Below, one piece after another: positions 9,108-17,086 of a stretch of DNA of 41,482 bases. Source of the DNA: Candidatus Kerfeldbacteria bacterium. GTDB lineage: Bacteria > Patescibacteriota > Patescibacteriia > SBBC01. Location of the stretch: assembly GCA_016207275.1 (NCBI GenBank), contig JACQPY010000001.1:1-41482 (forward strand). The letters run 5' to 3'. The translations under genes were made by a program, and so were the position numbers. The notes under the pieces are model-generated. The model saw nothing but the letters and a program-made list of their open reading frames with translations, was not told where the DNA came from and did no database searches. Numbering within the stretch: the first letter of the stretch is position 1; each line of letters opens with the position of its first letter.

Positions 9108-9420
9108 ACAGCTCCTCCTCGTGCGGTGCTAGGTACAGCGACAGGTGCTAGGGACTCAGTGAACGAAATGTCAAATAACGTGCCGATATCCTATGCCCCC
9201 AGGCGCTTCTCTGTCAACCCCGTTATCCCGGTCGGCGATCTCGGTGTTACTCAACAACAATCAGGTGATGCCGATTTCTTGCTTTTCTTGATATGTGTGG
9301 TCTTGTCCGACTCTAACGGGGTTGACAAGCGCGGTTGTTTTCCTGTAAGCAAGACGTAGGTTTCGGCAGTTCACCCGCGTTGTTGGCACCTTCACAAGGC
9401 ACGGAAGGAGGAGTACTGAC

Positions 9421-10257
9421 ATGCGTGTCAGAGGATTGTTCGGCTGCATCGCGTCGGGTGTCGTTCTGATTGTTCTCCTGTGCGCGTCCGCTGATCCGGC
9501 GAAGGCCGCACCGGCGCAGTCGAAACGGTACGAGTTTTCCTTGGCCATTCGCCAGAGCGCGGAATTCTTCGTCTCTGACTTCCCGCTGGCCATCCGCAGC
9601 GTGCCCCGGCATCGAGACGACGACTACCTGGCTGGTAACCCGTTCATCGACGACCCACTTCCGGACACGCTGCTCCGTCTCCACCGTCCGTCGGTGCTCG
9701 ACTTCAGCTTGTCTTACCTGGTCAACCCGCACACGGCCGTCGGGATAAGTGCGGCGCTAATCTCGAACCCGAACGCCAAAATCGATTCGGACCAGCGGTA
9801 TCAGCAGAATCAGTGGGGAGACGCCCGGCGCATCGAAGGCGCTTCACTCCGTTTCTACCAACTCACGACGAGCTGGTTCCAGGTTGGCCTGACTGGGTCA
9901 GTACTCTCGCCGCGACAGCACATCGCTGACTCCTGGTATTACCGGGGTCGAATCGGCGGTGTCGTCGACCTGACCGGCGTCCAGTTGGTGGCGGAGGGCG
10001 GCTGGGACCGCTGGGGCAGCGACCAATCGTGGAGGAAGCAAAACCTCGGTCGCTTGCGCGAGCATCGCCTGTTCGCTCGCCTGGAGGCCGGAGTCTTGAC
10101 TGAACCTTCCAAGCCGCAGGCCAGCTCGAGCATCGCCGTCTTTGTCGAGGCCGGCGCGTCTCGATACTCGTTCGCACTTCGTCCGGATAGCCGCGATCTT
10201 CAATATCGCCGCAGCCAGGCACCGGTGCTGTCGGGCGGGGCGACGATATCGTTCTGA
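9421..10257 (+). CDS. secreted, possibly beta-barrel-like protein (paralogue B)
   Basis: AAGGAGGAG SD, signal peptide ending PAKAAPA, alternating strands, C-terminal ...LSGGATISF. Confidence 0.6.
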   Translation: MRVRGLFGCIASGVVLIVLLCASADPAKAAPAQSKRYEFSLAIRQSAEFFVSDFPLAIRSVPRHRDDDYLAGNPFIDDPLPDTLLRLHRPSVLDFSLSYLVNPHTAVGISAALISNPNAKIDSDQRYQQNQWGDARRIEGASLRFYQLTTSWFQVGLTGSVLSPRQHIADSWYYRGRIGGVVDLTGVQLVAEGGWDRWGSDQSWRKQNLGRLREHRLFARLEAGVLTEPSKPQASSSIAVFVEAGASRYSFALRPDSRDLQYRRSQAPVLSGGATISF

Positions 10258-10348
10258 CATCGCGGTGAGCAATCCATGCGGGTCGGTCCAAAACCCTGTA
10301 CCCCACGCGGTACAGGGCAGGATCGGCCCGCACCGTACCGGAGGGAAC

Positions 10349-10504
10349 ATGGAACCGGTTCGCCTGACTCGCCGGATTGGTGATGCGATCATCATCATTG
10401 GTCTGCTGGCTATTGGCGCAAGCCTGATCGCCCAGCAACTGCCGCTAGCTTTTTTGTCGGTTGCTGTCTGCGGCATCGGTGTTCTTGTTTCAGCTGCGCA
10501 TTAA
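10349..10504 (+). CDS. small membrane protein, 51 aa
   Basis: GGAGGGAAC SD before ATG; MEPVRLTRRIGDAIIIIGLLAIGASLIAQQLPLAFLSVAVCGIGVLVSAAH. Confidence 0.5.
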   Translation: MEPVRLTRRIGDAIIIIGLLAIGASLIAQQLPLAFLSVAVCGIGVLVSAAH

Positions 10505-10562
10505 GGGCCGATCCTGAACTTGCCTGCGCTCCAGCGCAGTCGAAGCGTTTCCGGATCGGCCC
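10505..10562 (+). terminator. stem-loop with 10-bp perfect outer stem
   Basis: GGGCCGATCC (10505-10514) / GGATCGGCCC (10553-10562), followed by GTTCTTCTTATT. Confidence 0.4.
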
Positions 10563-10612
10563 GTTCTTCTTATTCAGCCCACTCCTCCGCCTCCTCCTCT
10601 GCGCCGAGCTTA

Positions 10613-10642
10613 TTGACATAACCCTCTTTTTCGGTGTAAGAT
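10613..10642 (+). promoter_or_regulatory. sigma70-like promoter TTGACA-18-TAAGAT
   Basis: Perfect -35 at 10613-10618, -10-like TAAGAT at 10637-10642. Confidence 0.55.
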
Positions 10643-10762
10643 AATTATTACGTTTGGAAAAACGGCCAAAGAGGCATGGGATGGAGCGCGTGAAAAAGGG
10701 TACGCCAAACCGATCCTCACACGAATGCCTGAAGAACTCGTGACCTACGTCGGCGGAACATC

Positions 10763-10888
10763 GTGACGCTGAAATTTTCGTACAAGCACTACGGTGGCGG
10801 TATCTACCGACCGGTTATTCCGGTTGAAGTCGCTCGCCGCTGGCCTGACGTTGGTGGTGCTCGGTCTGTTAGCTTCACTTGGCGGTAA
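10763..10888 (+). pseudogene. truncated N-terminus resembling a retropepsin-like aspartic protease
   Basis: GTG-initiated VTLKFSYKHYGGGIYRPVIPVEVARRW, then out of frame; overlaps the DUF2905 ORF in another frame. Confidence 0.3.
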
Positions 10889-11051
10889 GCTGGGCGGACC
10901 GATTTTACCCGGTGACATTATTATTCAGCGCGGCAACTTCACTTTCTTCTTTCCCATCGTGACGTCAATCGTCTTGAGCTTCGTTGCCGCTATTCATTAC
11001 GAGCGAGAAAAGTTGGCGTGGTCGTGCTATCGTGCAAAGATAGGGAGGTGA
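10794..11051 (+). CDS. DUF2905 family membrane protein
   Basis: LGGPILPGDIIIQRGNFTFFFPIVTSIVLS motif; GTG start uncertain. Confidence 0.75.
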   Translation: MAVSTDRLFRLKSLAAGLTLVVLGLLASLGGKLGGPILPGDIIIQRGNFTFFFPIVTSIVLSFVAAIHYEREKLAWSCYRAKIGR

Positions 11052-11057
11052 GCGTCA

Positions 11058-11354
11058 ATGCCTGAGATTATTACACGGTATCCAGACGTGACCTTGCGCG
11101 TTCTGCAAGATGCAGGCGCGCAATGTGGCGTGGGCACGACGCCCAAGATCCTGCGTCACTGCCCGCCGGCGCGGTTCTGTACCCTGCCAACTGGCGAGGT
11201 TTGCGTGCTGGGTATCAACGAGCTGCACCGCGCGCAGCAGGTGACTGTCTGGCAGCTCTTGCAGCAACCCTTGCTCGGTTTGCCAGCGGTGGCGCTTGTG
11301 GTGCTGATCTTCCTGCTCGGCCTGCGGCTGGCTCGATCTCGGCGACCGTCCTAA
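11058..11354 (+). CDS. small protein with C-terminal TM helix
   Basis: AGGGAGG SD; TM segment LLGLPAVALVVLIFLLGLRL. Confidence 0.45.
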   Translation: MPEIITRYPDVTLRVLQDAGAQCGVGTTPKILRHCPPARFCTLPTGEVCVLGINELHRAQQVTVWQLLQQPLLGLPAVALVVLIFLLGLRLARSRRPS

Positions 11355-11404
11355 AGCGAGTCGTGCTATACTGCTGGGTGAGCTGTCGTTTTTGAGCATC
11401 GTTA

Positions 11405-11917
11405 ATGACGAAAATCATCGTCGCTCTTGGCGATATCACGCATCAGAACACCGAGGCCATCGTTAACTCGGCTAACCCGAGCTTGCTTGGCGGCGGCGGC
11501 GTTGACGGCGCAATTCACGCGGCGGCCGGGCCGGAACTGCTGGAAGAGTGCCGGAAGCTCGGCGGCTGCAAAACCGGTGAAGCAAAAATTACGAACGGTC
11601 ATAAGCTTCCAGCCGACTACATCATCCACACGGTTGGACCGGTGTATGGGATGACCAGCGGTCATGACGGCGAACTTCTGACCGCATGCTACCGAAGCTG
11701 TTTGGACCTGGCCAAAGACCATCTCATTCGGAGCATTGCTTTTCCGTCAATTTCTACCGGCGCGTATGGCTACCCGATTGCCAAAGCGGCGCCGATTGCC
11801 ATTGAGGCCGTGCTCCGTTGGGTGAAAGACCATCCTGACGCGTTCAGCGAGATTCGGTTTTTACTGCACTCGACGAGAGATTATGATGTGTATGCTAAAC
11901 TACTGGGCGAAACATGA
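11405..11917 (+). CDS. macro domain protein (ADP-ribose-binding/hydrolase type)
   Basis: GDITHQNTEAIVNSANPSLLGGGGVDGAIHAAAGPELLEECR, typical MacroD/YmdB motif. Confidence 0.92.
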   Translation: MTKIIVALGDITHQNTEAIVNSANPSLLGGGGVDGAIHAAAGPELLEECRKLGGCKTGEAKITNGHKLPADYIIHTVGPVYGMTSGHDGELLTACYRSCLDLAKDHLIRSIAFPSISTGAYGYPIAKAAPIAIEAVLRWVKDHPDAFSEIRFLLHSTRDYDVYAKLLGET

Positions 11918-12192
11918 GGACGATTCGGAAAAAAATCTGGCCCGAGTACTTCGACTTAGTCACTTCTGGCAAGAAAAAGTTTGAACTGCGGCTGGCCGAT
12001 TTCGACATAGCTGAGGGCGATACCATGGTGCTCGAAGAGTGGGATCCGAAGACTGGACAGTATACCGGTCGGAAGCTGGAAGTGGTGGCGACGCTGGTCA
12101 GGAAGACGAAAGATCAGAAGTTCTGGTCAACTGACGAGGTTGAAAAATACGGTTTTCAAATAATTCAGATTGAACCGAAGAGCAATGATTGA
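11914..12192 (+). CDS. ASCH/DUF3850-like domain protein
   Basis: IRKKIWPEYFDLVTSGKKKFELRLADFDIAEGDTMVLEEWDPKTGQYTGR; ATGA overlap with the macro gene. Confidence 0.8.
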   Translation: MRTIRKKIWPEYFDLVTSGKKKFELRLADFDIAEGDTMVLEEWDPKTGQYTGRKLEVVATLVRKTKDQKFWSTDEVEKYGFQIIQIEPKSND

Positions 12193-12197
12193 GATCA

Positions 12198-13055
12198 ATG
12201 GCAAAAAAGTTTCGCGCTTTTGCTATGGCGGCCAAACGTAAACGGCTTTTAACCGAGGAGGTTACAGCCTTTCGTCGGCTAGTCTATCAGCATCACCAGC
12301 AGCACTGGCGTGATTTCCCCTGGCGCCGGACGCACGATCCGTACAAGATTTTGGTGTCTGAGGTGATGCTGCAGCAAACGCAGGCTGATCGTGTAGTACC
12401 GAAGTACCGAGCGTTCATCCGGTCCTTCCCCACTATTCGGCTGCTGGCCAAGGCGCCGCTGCGAAAGGTGTTGGCCGGGTGGCAAGGCTTAGGCTACAAC
12501 CGTCGCGCCGTAGCCTTGCAACGCGCTGCCCAGGCCATCGCCAACCAGTACGGTGGGCGCGTGCCTCAGCACATCGAAGCGTTAAGACGGCTGCCCGGAG
12601 TCGGTCGCTACACCGCGGCGGCAGTTTTAGTGTTTGCTTTCAATCAGCCGACGGCGATGGTTGAGACTAACATTCGGTCGGTATTCCTCCACCACTTTTT
12701 TCCCCGCCAGCGCTTGGTTCGTGACGATGAACTGCAGCCGTTGATTGCCCAGACCCTTGACCGCCGCCAGCCGCGTCGATGGTACGAGGCCGTGATGGAT
12801 TACGGCGCGTGGTTGAAGAAACAGCTGCCAAATCCAGGTCGGCGTAGCCGGCACTACGTTCGTCAGAGCACCTTTGCCGGCTCGCATCGTCAGCTGCGGG
12901 GTCAGTTGATCCGGGCGGTCTTGGACAGTCCGCGATCACTGGCTAGCTTGGTTCAAGATTTCGAGCGGCCAACCAGCGCGGTCAGGCAAGCGGTGACCGA
13001 ACTGGTTCGCGAAGGATTGATTGCCAGGCGCGGTCAGACCTATATAATTCAGTAA
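12198..13055 (+). CDS. mutY: A/G-specific adenine glycosylase-like HhH-GPD protein lacking the FeS cysteines
   Basis: WRRTHDPYKILVSEVMLQQTQADRV, LPGVGRYTAAAVLVFAF; no C-terminal Cys cluster. Confidence 0.85.
   Translation: MAKKFRAFAMAAKRKRLLTEEVTAFRRLVYQHHQQHWRDFPWRRTHDPYKILVSEVMLQQTQADRVVPKYRAFIRSFPTIRLLAKAPLRKVLAGWQGLGYNRRAVALQRAAQAIANQYGGRVPQHIEALRRLPGVGRYTAAAVLVFAFNQPTAMVETNIRSVFLHHFFPRQRLVRDDELQPLIAQTLDRRQPRRWYEAVMDYGAWLKKQLPNPGRRSRHYVRQSTFAGSHRQLRGQLIRAVLDSPRSLASLVQDFERPTSAVRQAVTELVREGLIARRGQTYIIQ
13021..13048 (+). promoter_or_regulatory. promoter TTGCCA-16-TATAAT, 10 nt before ATG of the FNR-like gene
   Basis: TATAAT at 13043-13048, ATG at 13059. Confidence 0.5.
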
Positions 13056-13058
13056 TCG

Positions 13059-13781
13059 ATGGCTGAGTACCTGTTATCCCTTAAAGACCGTCGCCAAGTC
13101 GCCGAAGGGACGACAGCTTTTTGGTTTGATACAACGGGAACAGATTTTTCGTTTGCCGCCGGCCAGAATGCCGATTACGTTTTAGATAATCCGCCCTATA
13201 CCGACGCGGAAGGCAACAAACGAACGTTTTCGTTTGCTTCATCACCGCAGCACCGCGGCTGGTTCATGATCGCCACGCGGATGCGGCCGACGGCTTTTAA
13301 GAACAGCCTCAAGGAAGTGCCGTTGGGAACCAAAGTCAAAGTGGTCGGACCATTGGGCAACATGGTACTGCATGACGATGCGACCAAGCCGGCGGTGATG
13401 ATCGCCGGCGGCATCGGCATTACGCCCTTTCGCAGCATGATCGAGGACGCCACCATGCGAAAATTGCCGCACCAGGTGCTGTTACTTTACTCAAATCGTA
13501 CGGCCGCCGTAACCGCCTTTCGCGATGACCTGGAACAGTGGGCTAAACAAAATATGAACTTGAAAGCCGTGTTTACCATTACCGACACCGATGATCCGGC
13601 CTGGCCATACGAGCGCGGTATGGTTGACGAAGTCTTCATTAAAAAACAGGTGCCCGACCTGACCAAATCAGTTTTCTACATTGCCGGACCAGACGCCATG
13701 ACGCTGGCCATGCGGAAGATGCTGCTCGAGCTGGGCGTGAGCAAAGATAACATTAAACTCGAAGCCTTTTCCGGATACTAA
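13059..13781 (+). CDS. FAD/NAD-binding oxidoreductase (ferredoxin-NADP reductase fold)
   Basis: RTFSFASSP, GPLGNMVL, MIAGGIGITPFRSMI, FYIAGPDAM motifs. Confidence 0.88.
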   Translation: MAEYLLSLKDRRQVAEGTTAFWFDTTGTDFSFAAGQNADYVLDNPPYTDAEGNKRTFSFASSPQHRGWFMIATRMRPTAFKNSLKEVPLGTKVKVVGPLGNMVLHDDATKPAVMIAGGIGITPFRSMIEDATMRKLPHQVLLLYSNRTAAVTAFRDDLEQWAKQNMNLKAVFTITDTDDPAWPYERGMVDEVFIKKQVPDLTKSVFYIAGPDAMTLAMRKMLLELGVSKDNIKLEAFSGY

Positions 13782-13856
13782 ACTAGCTGCTAGCTTTTAG
13801 TTGATAGCTTATAGTAGTTGCCACTATCAGCTAAAAGCTGTAAGCTAAAAGTTATT
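13782..13856 (+). repeat. intergenic imperfect hairpin with 7-nt periodicity (site A)
   Basis: AGCTTTTAGTTGATAG (13792-13807) / CTATCAGCTAAAAGCT (13824-13839), 15/16 paired plus one G-T. Confidence 0.7.
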
Positions 13857-13860
13857 GTTT

Positions 13861-14229
13861 ATGGAACTTACCAAGCCCGGCGGAGCCGGGTCCGGCCTCG
13901 CCGGAAAAAAATGCGTGCCCTGCGAAGGCGGCGAGCCACCGTTGCGACCGGATCAGATTGATCAGTTCCGACCGCAGGTACCTGATTGGCACGTCGAAAC
14001 AGTCGATGGCCATCCCAGTTTGGTCAAAACGTTCACCTTTAAAGATTTCGTTGGCTCAATTGACTTTGTGAACAAAGTCAGAGACGTGGCTGAAGGCGAA
14101 GGGCATCACCCGGATTTGAAAATACACTGGAACAAAGTTCGGGTGGAAAACTGGACGCACGCCACCGGCGGTTTGCACGAAAACGACTTTATTCTGGCAG
14201 CCAAGATTGATCAATTGGTCAAGTCCTGA
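13861..14229 (+). CDS. 4a-hydroxytetrahydrobiopterin dehydratase (PCD/DCoH)
   Basis: LAGKKCVPCEGGEPPL...DWHVE...TFTFKDFVGSIDFVNKVRDVAEGEGHHPDLKIHWNKVRVENWTHATGGLHENDFILAAKID. Confidence 0.92.
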   Translation: MELTKPGGAGSGLAGKKCVPCEGGEPPLRPDQIDQFRPQVPDWHVETVDGHPSLVKTFTFKDFVGSIDFVNKVRDVAEGEGHHPDLKIHWNKVRVENWTHATGGLHENDFILAAKIDQLVKS

Positions 14230-14423
14230 ATTGAGTTTCCCTCCTGTCAGACCTCTCGGCCCTGCCTCGGCATCGAGGGCTCGGCATCGAGATGAGCTCG
14301 TCGTTCGAGACCCTGAGGGGTCCTCAGATCCTGAACGGGAGGCCGAAGGGGGAGGGAAATGCGGCGGAGCCGAAAGGGAGGCGGGAGCTGGCCGCAAAGA
14401 TAGACCGCGTCGCTGCCTGAGGC

Positions 14424-14451
14424 TTGACAGAATTTTGGGATCCGGTATACT
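14424..14451 (+). promoter_or_regulatory. promoter TTGACA-16-TATACT
   Basis: TTGACA 14424-14429, TATACT 14446-14451, no convincing ORF directly downstream. Confidence 0.6.
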
Positions 14452-14457
14452 TCGAAG

Positions 14458-14685
14458 CCTGAAGTTTTTGACTCGCTCATTGTTGCCCGGGGGTTTCTGG
14501 GACTTCCAGGAAAGGATTCACACGGAGGTGATGCGATTCTCATCGCTCACGGCGCCGTGACCACTTGGATTTCTCCGGTCATCCTCGGGCTAATAGTGCC
14601 CGAGAGCGTTGCAGCAGGATGAGGCGCGTTTTGGGGGAAGGCGCGGCGCATCTTTGCTAGCACTCGCTCTCGGGCCTTTTCCTTT
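14458..14685 (+). ncRNA. candidate structured non-coding RNA, unknown family
   Basis: Promoter at the 5' end, several stem-loops, 3' 11-bp stem GCCCGAGAGCG (14598-14608) / CGCTCTCGGGC (14665-14675) followed by CTTTTCCTTTTT; a separate -10 for the next gene lies downstream. Confidence 0.4.
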
Positions 14686-14713
14686 TTACAGACTAATAAT
14701 ATACTGGCGGTGT

Positions 14714-14968
14714 ATGGTGCAGCGGGACATGCTGAAGCGGATGATTGAGTTGGCCACTAGCGCACTCGGGCTAGTGGCGGCCTTGGCCTGGAACTCGGCG
14801 ATTATCGAACTTTTCAAGCGAATCTTTGGCGATGTATCAGGGATTATTAGTTTGTTCGGCTACGCGGTCGTGGTGACGGTGATTGCGGTGCTGGTGGTGA
14901 ACAAACTGCAACGGATGGAGCGGCGACTGGCGGAAAAAGAAAAACAGACTGGTCCGCCGCAGTCGTAG
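14714..14968 (+). CDS. DUF5654-like small membrane protein
   Basis: MIELATSALGLVAALAWNSAIIELFKRIFGD...; TATACT at 14700-14705, 8 nt before ATG. Confidence 0.65.
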   Translation: MVQRDMLKRMIELATSALGLVAALAWNSAIIELFKRIFGDVSGIISLFGYAVVVTVIAVLVVNKLQRMERRLAEKEKQTGPPQS

Positions 14969-15124
14969 TACCTCCCCCTGCCTATTGGCAGCCCCCGCCT
15001 AGCTTAGGAGGGGGCGCTGCGAAGCGGAGGGGAGTGGATACCCCTCCCTAGCCACCACTCGTCCCCCTCGTCAAGCTCGGAGTCGAGTGGTTGGTCTAAC
15101 CTCCCCTTGGAAGGGGAGGGGCTG

Positions 15125-15784
15125 CTACACCCACCGCGCGATGGTCGGTTTTGCTTTGACGAAAAGTCGGGTGACGAGATAGCCGAAGGCAAAGCCGCCG
15201 ATGTGCGCGAAGTACGCTACTCCACCGCCCTGGCTGGCGAATGACCCCGCGCCAGCAATGAACTGGAACAAGATCCAGTAGAAGAGCATGGCGGAAGCCG
15301 GAACCGTCGACACTCCCAGAAAACCGAAGGTCCATAGCACGTCAATGCGTTCGCGCGGAAACAGGACGAGGTAGCCGCCCATCACGCCGGCAATGGCGCC
15401 GGACGCGCCGAGGTTGGGGATGGTTGAACTCGGATTGATGGCGACTTGCAGCGCTGATCCGGCCAGACCGGCGAGGAGGTAGAAGCCGAAGTAGCGGACG
15501 TGTCCAAAGCGATCCTCCAAGTTATCACCGAAGATGTTGAGGAACAGCATGTTGCCGATGATGTGCGCTAGGCCGCCGTGCAGGAACATGGCGGTAAGCA
15601 TGGTTAAGAGGCTCTGACCGGCGATGATCTTGGCGGGAATCATGGCGTACTGTTCGATGAATTGCCTGAGTCCGGTCTCGCCGAGGAAGAACATGTATAC
15701 GAAAACCGCCACGTTCAGGCCAATCAGGCTGTACGTCACATAGGGTGTTCGGCCGGAAGGATTGTGGTCGCGAATGGGGATCAT
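15125..15784 (-). CDS. rhomboid family intramembrane serine protease
   Basis: LHGGLAHIIGNMLFL, GASGAIAGVMGGYLVLFP, HIGGFAFGYL. Confidence 0.93.
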   Translation of the reverse strand: MIPIRDHNPSGRTPYVTYSLIGLNVAVFVYMFFLGETGLRQFIEQYAMIPAKIIAGQSLLTMLTAMFLHGGLAHIIGNMLFLNIFGDNLEDRFGHVRYFGFYLLAGLAGSALQVAINPSSTIPNLGASGAIAGVMGGYLVLFPRERIDVLWTFGFLGVSTVPASAMLFYWILFQFIAGAGSFASQGGGVAYFAHIGGFAFGYLVTRLFVKAKPTIARWV

Positions 15785-15889
15785 GGTTTGATCCTTTGAT
15801 GTTGCTCAACGGCGGCAGACGCTTGGCCAGCTACGTTGATCAGTTTAGCACAAATCTAGACCAGCGGAGCGTTGGTCGGGGTTACGGGA

Positions 15890-16111
15890 TTAGGCCGCGG
15901 TGGCAGCGGCGGCCGGCTTTGTTGCTTCAGTCAACTCGCGGAGGCGTTTTGTTTCCCGCCGAATGCAGGACGTACAGGCCAGCACCCGCCGGCCATTGAT
16001 GAACAACGTTTGGAGGTTGACGCGGACCCGGCGCGCCGTGGCGATGTTGGAATGACTGCGATGGTTGATGTTGCGCGAGTCGCGGCCGCAGATGGTACAG
16101 GCTTGAGCCAT
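15890..16111 (-). CDS. rpmB: 50S ribosomal protein L28
   Basis: MAQACTICGRDSRNINHRSHSNIATARRVRVNLQTLFINGRRVLACTSC. Confidence 0.88.
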   Translation of the reverse strand: MAQACTICGRDSRNINHRSHSNIATARRVRVNLQTLFINGRRVLACTSCIRRETKRLRELTEATKPAAAATAA

Positions 16112-16299
16112 GTTGAGGGATACAACAAGACGGTTGCTAAGTTTGCCTGCGGAGTGTAGCATACCTCTACCAGTAAGGCAAGGCCCGTTAGAAGTGACGA
16201 ACAAATTCACCCTTCGTACAAACCGCGCTCGGCCTCTCGATTTTAGCAGCTTCCGCCGTCATTTTTCATTCATAGATTTCTAAGGGCCAGTCCTGATCC

Positions 16300-16965
16300 A
16301 TGCTGTTCGGTCTTGAATCGCTCGTCAACCAGCTACCGGTCTTTATCGCCGGCGTGACGGCGTTGATATTTTCCATCGGTTTCCACGAGTTCAGCCACGT
16401 CGCGGTGGCCTATAGCCTGGGTGATACCACGGGGAAGAACGCCGGTCGTTTAACGTTGAATCCGCTCAAGCACCTCGACCCGGTCGGCACCCTGCTGATT
16501 TTGCTCGGCGCCTTCATTGGCTGGGGCCGGCCAGCGCCGTTCAATCCACAAAACCTTCGCTATCAGCGCTACGGTTCGGCCTTTGTGGCCTTAGGCGGGC
16601 CAGCCTCGAACTTGCTGCTGTTTACTATTTTCAGCTTGGTTTTGCGGTTGGTCTACCCACTGTTCGGACCGGAAAATCTGCTGACGGTGTTCTTGCAGAT
16701 CTTTGTAATCATGAACGCCTCGCTGCTGTTGTTCAACCTGGTGCCCTTGCCGCCGCTCGATGGCTCCTGGCTGCTGCTAGCTTTGCTGCCGCGGGCAGCT
16801 GACCCGTTGCGGGAATTGCTCAGTCGCTACGGCTGGGCCCTGCTCCTGGCCGTGATTTTTCTGGACTTCGGCTTGCGGGTGCCCATTATCAGCCCCTTTC
16901 TCTACGGCGGCGTGTTGTTTTTGACCAACCTCGTTGGCATCGTTCCGTACCTGGGTACGATTTGA
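16300..16965 (+). CDS. site-2 protease (M50) family membrane metalloprotease
   Basis: GFHEFSHVAVAY (HExxH) and LPPLDGSWLL motifs, multiple TM segments. Confidence 0.9.
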   Translation: MLFGLESLVNQLPVFIAGVTALIFSIGFHEFSHVAVAYSLGDTTGKNAGRLTLNPLKHLDPVGTLLILLGAFIGWGRPAPFNPQNLRYQRYGSAFVALGGPASNLLLFTIFSLVLRLVYPLFGPENLLTVFLQIFVIMNASLLLFNLVPLPPLDGSWLLLALLPRAADPLRELLSRYGWALLLAVIFLDFGLRVPIISPFLYGGVLFLTNLVGIVPYLGTI

Positions 16966-17000
16966 CCCCGTACCATTTTTTACTGGGACAAGGTACGGGA

Positions 17001-17029
17001 TTGACATCTTTTTCTCATCCTGGTAGACT
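17001..17029 (+). promoter_or_regulatory. promoter TTGACA-17-TAGACT upstream of the str operon
   Basis: Consensus -35, 17-bp spacer, TAGACT -10. Confidence 0.65.
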
Positions 17030-17086
17030 GGCAGTGGTTCTTCGTTTCCCCTACCATGGCGGAATTTTATTTGAACTCACAAATGC

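Noticed and set aside
14598-14675. SRP (4.5S) RNA
   Set aside because: Length and outer stem would fit, but the conserved GGAA loop with flanking SRP motif is absent.
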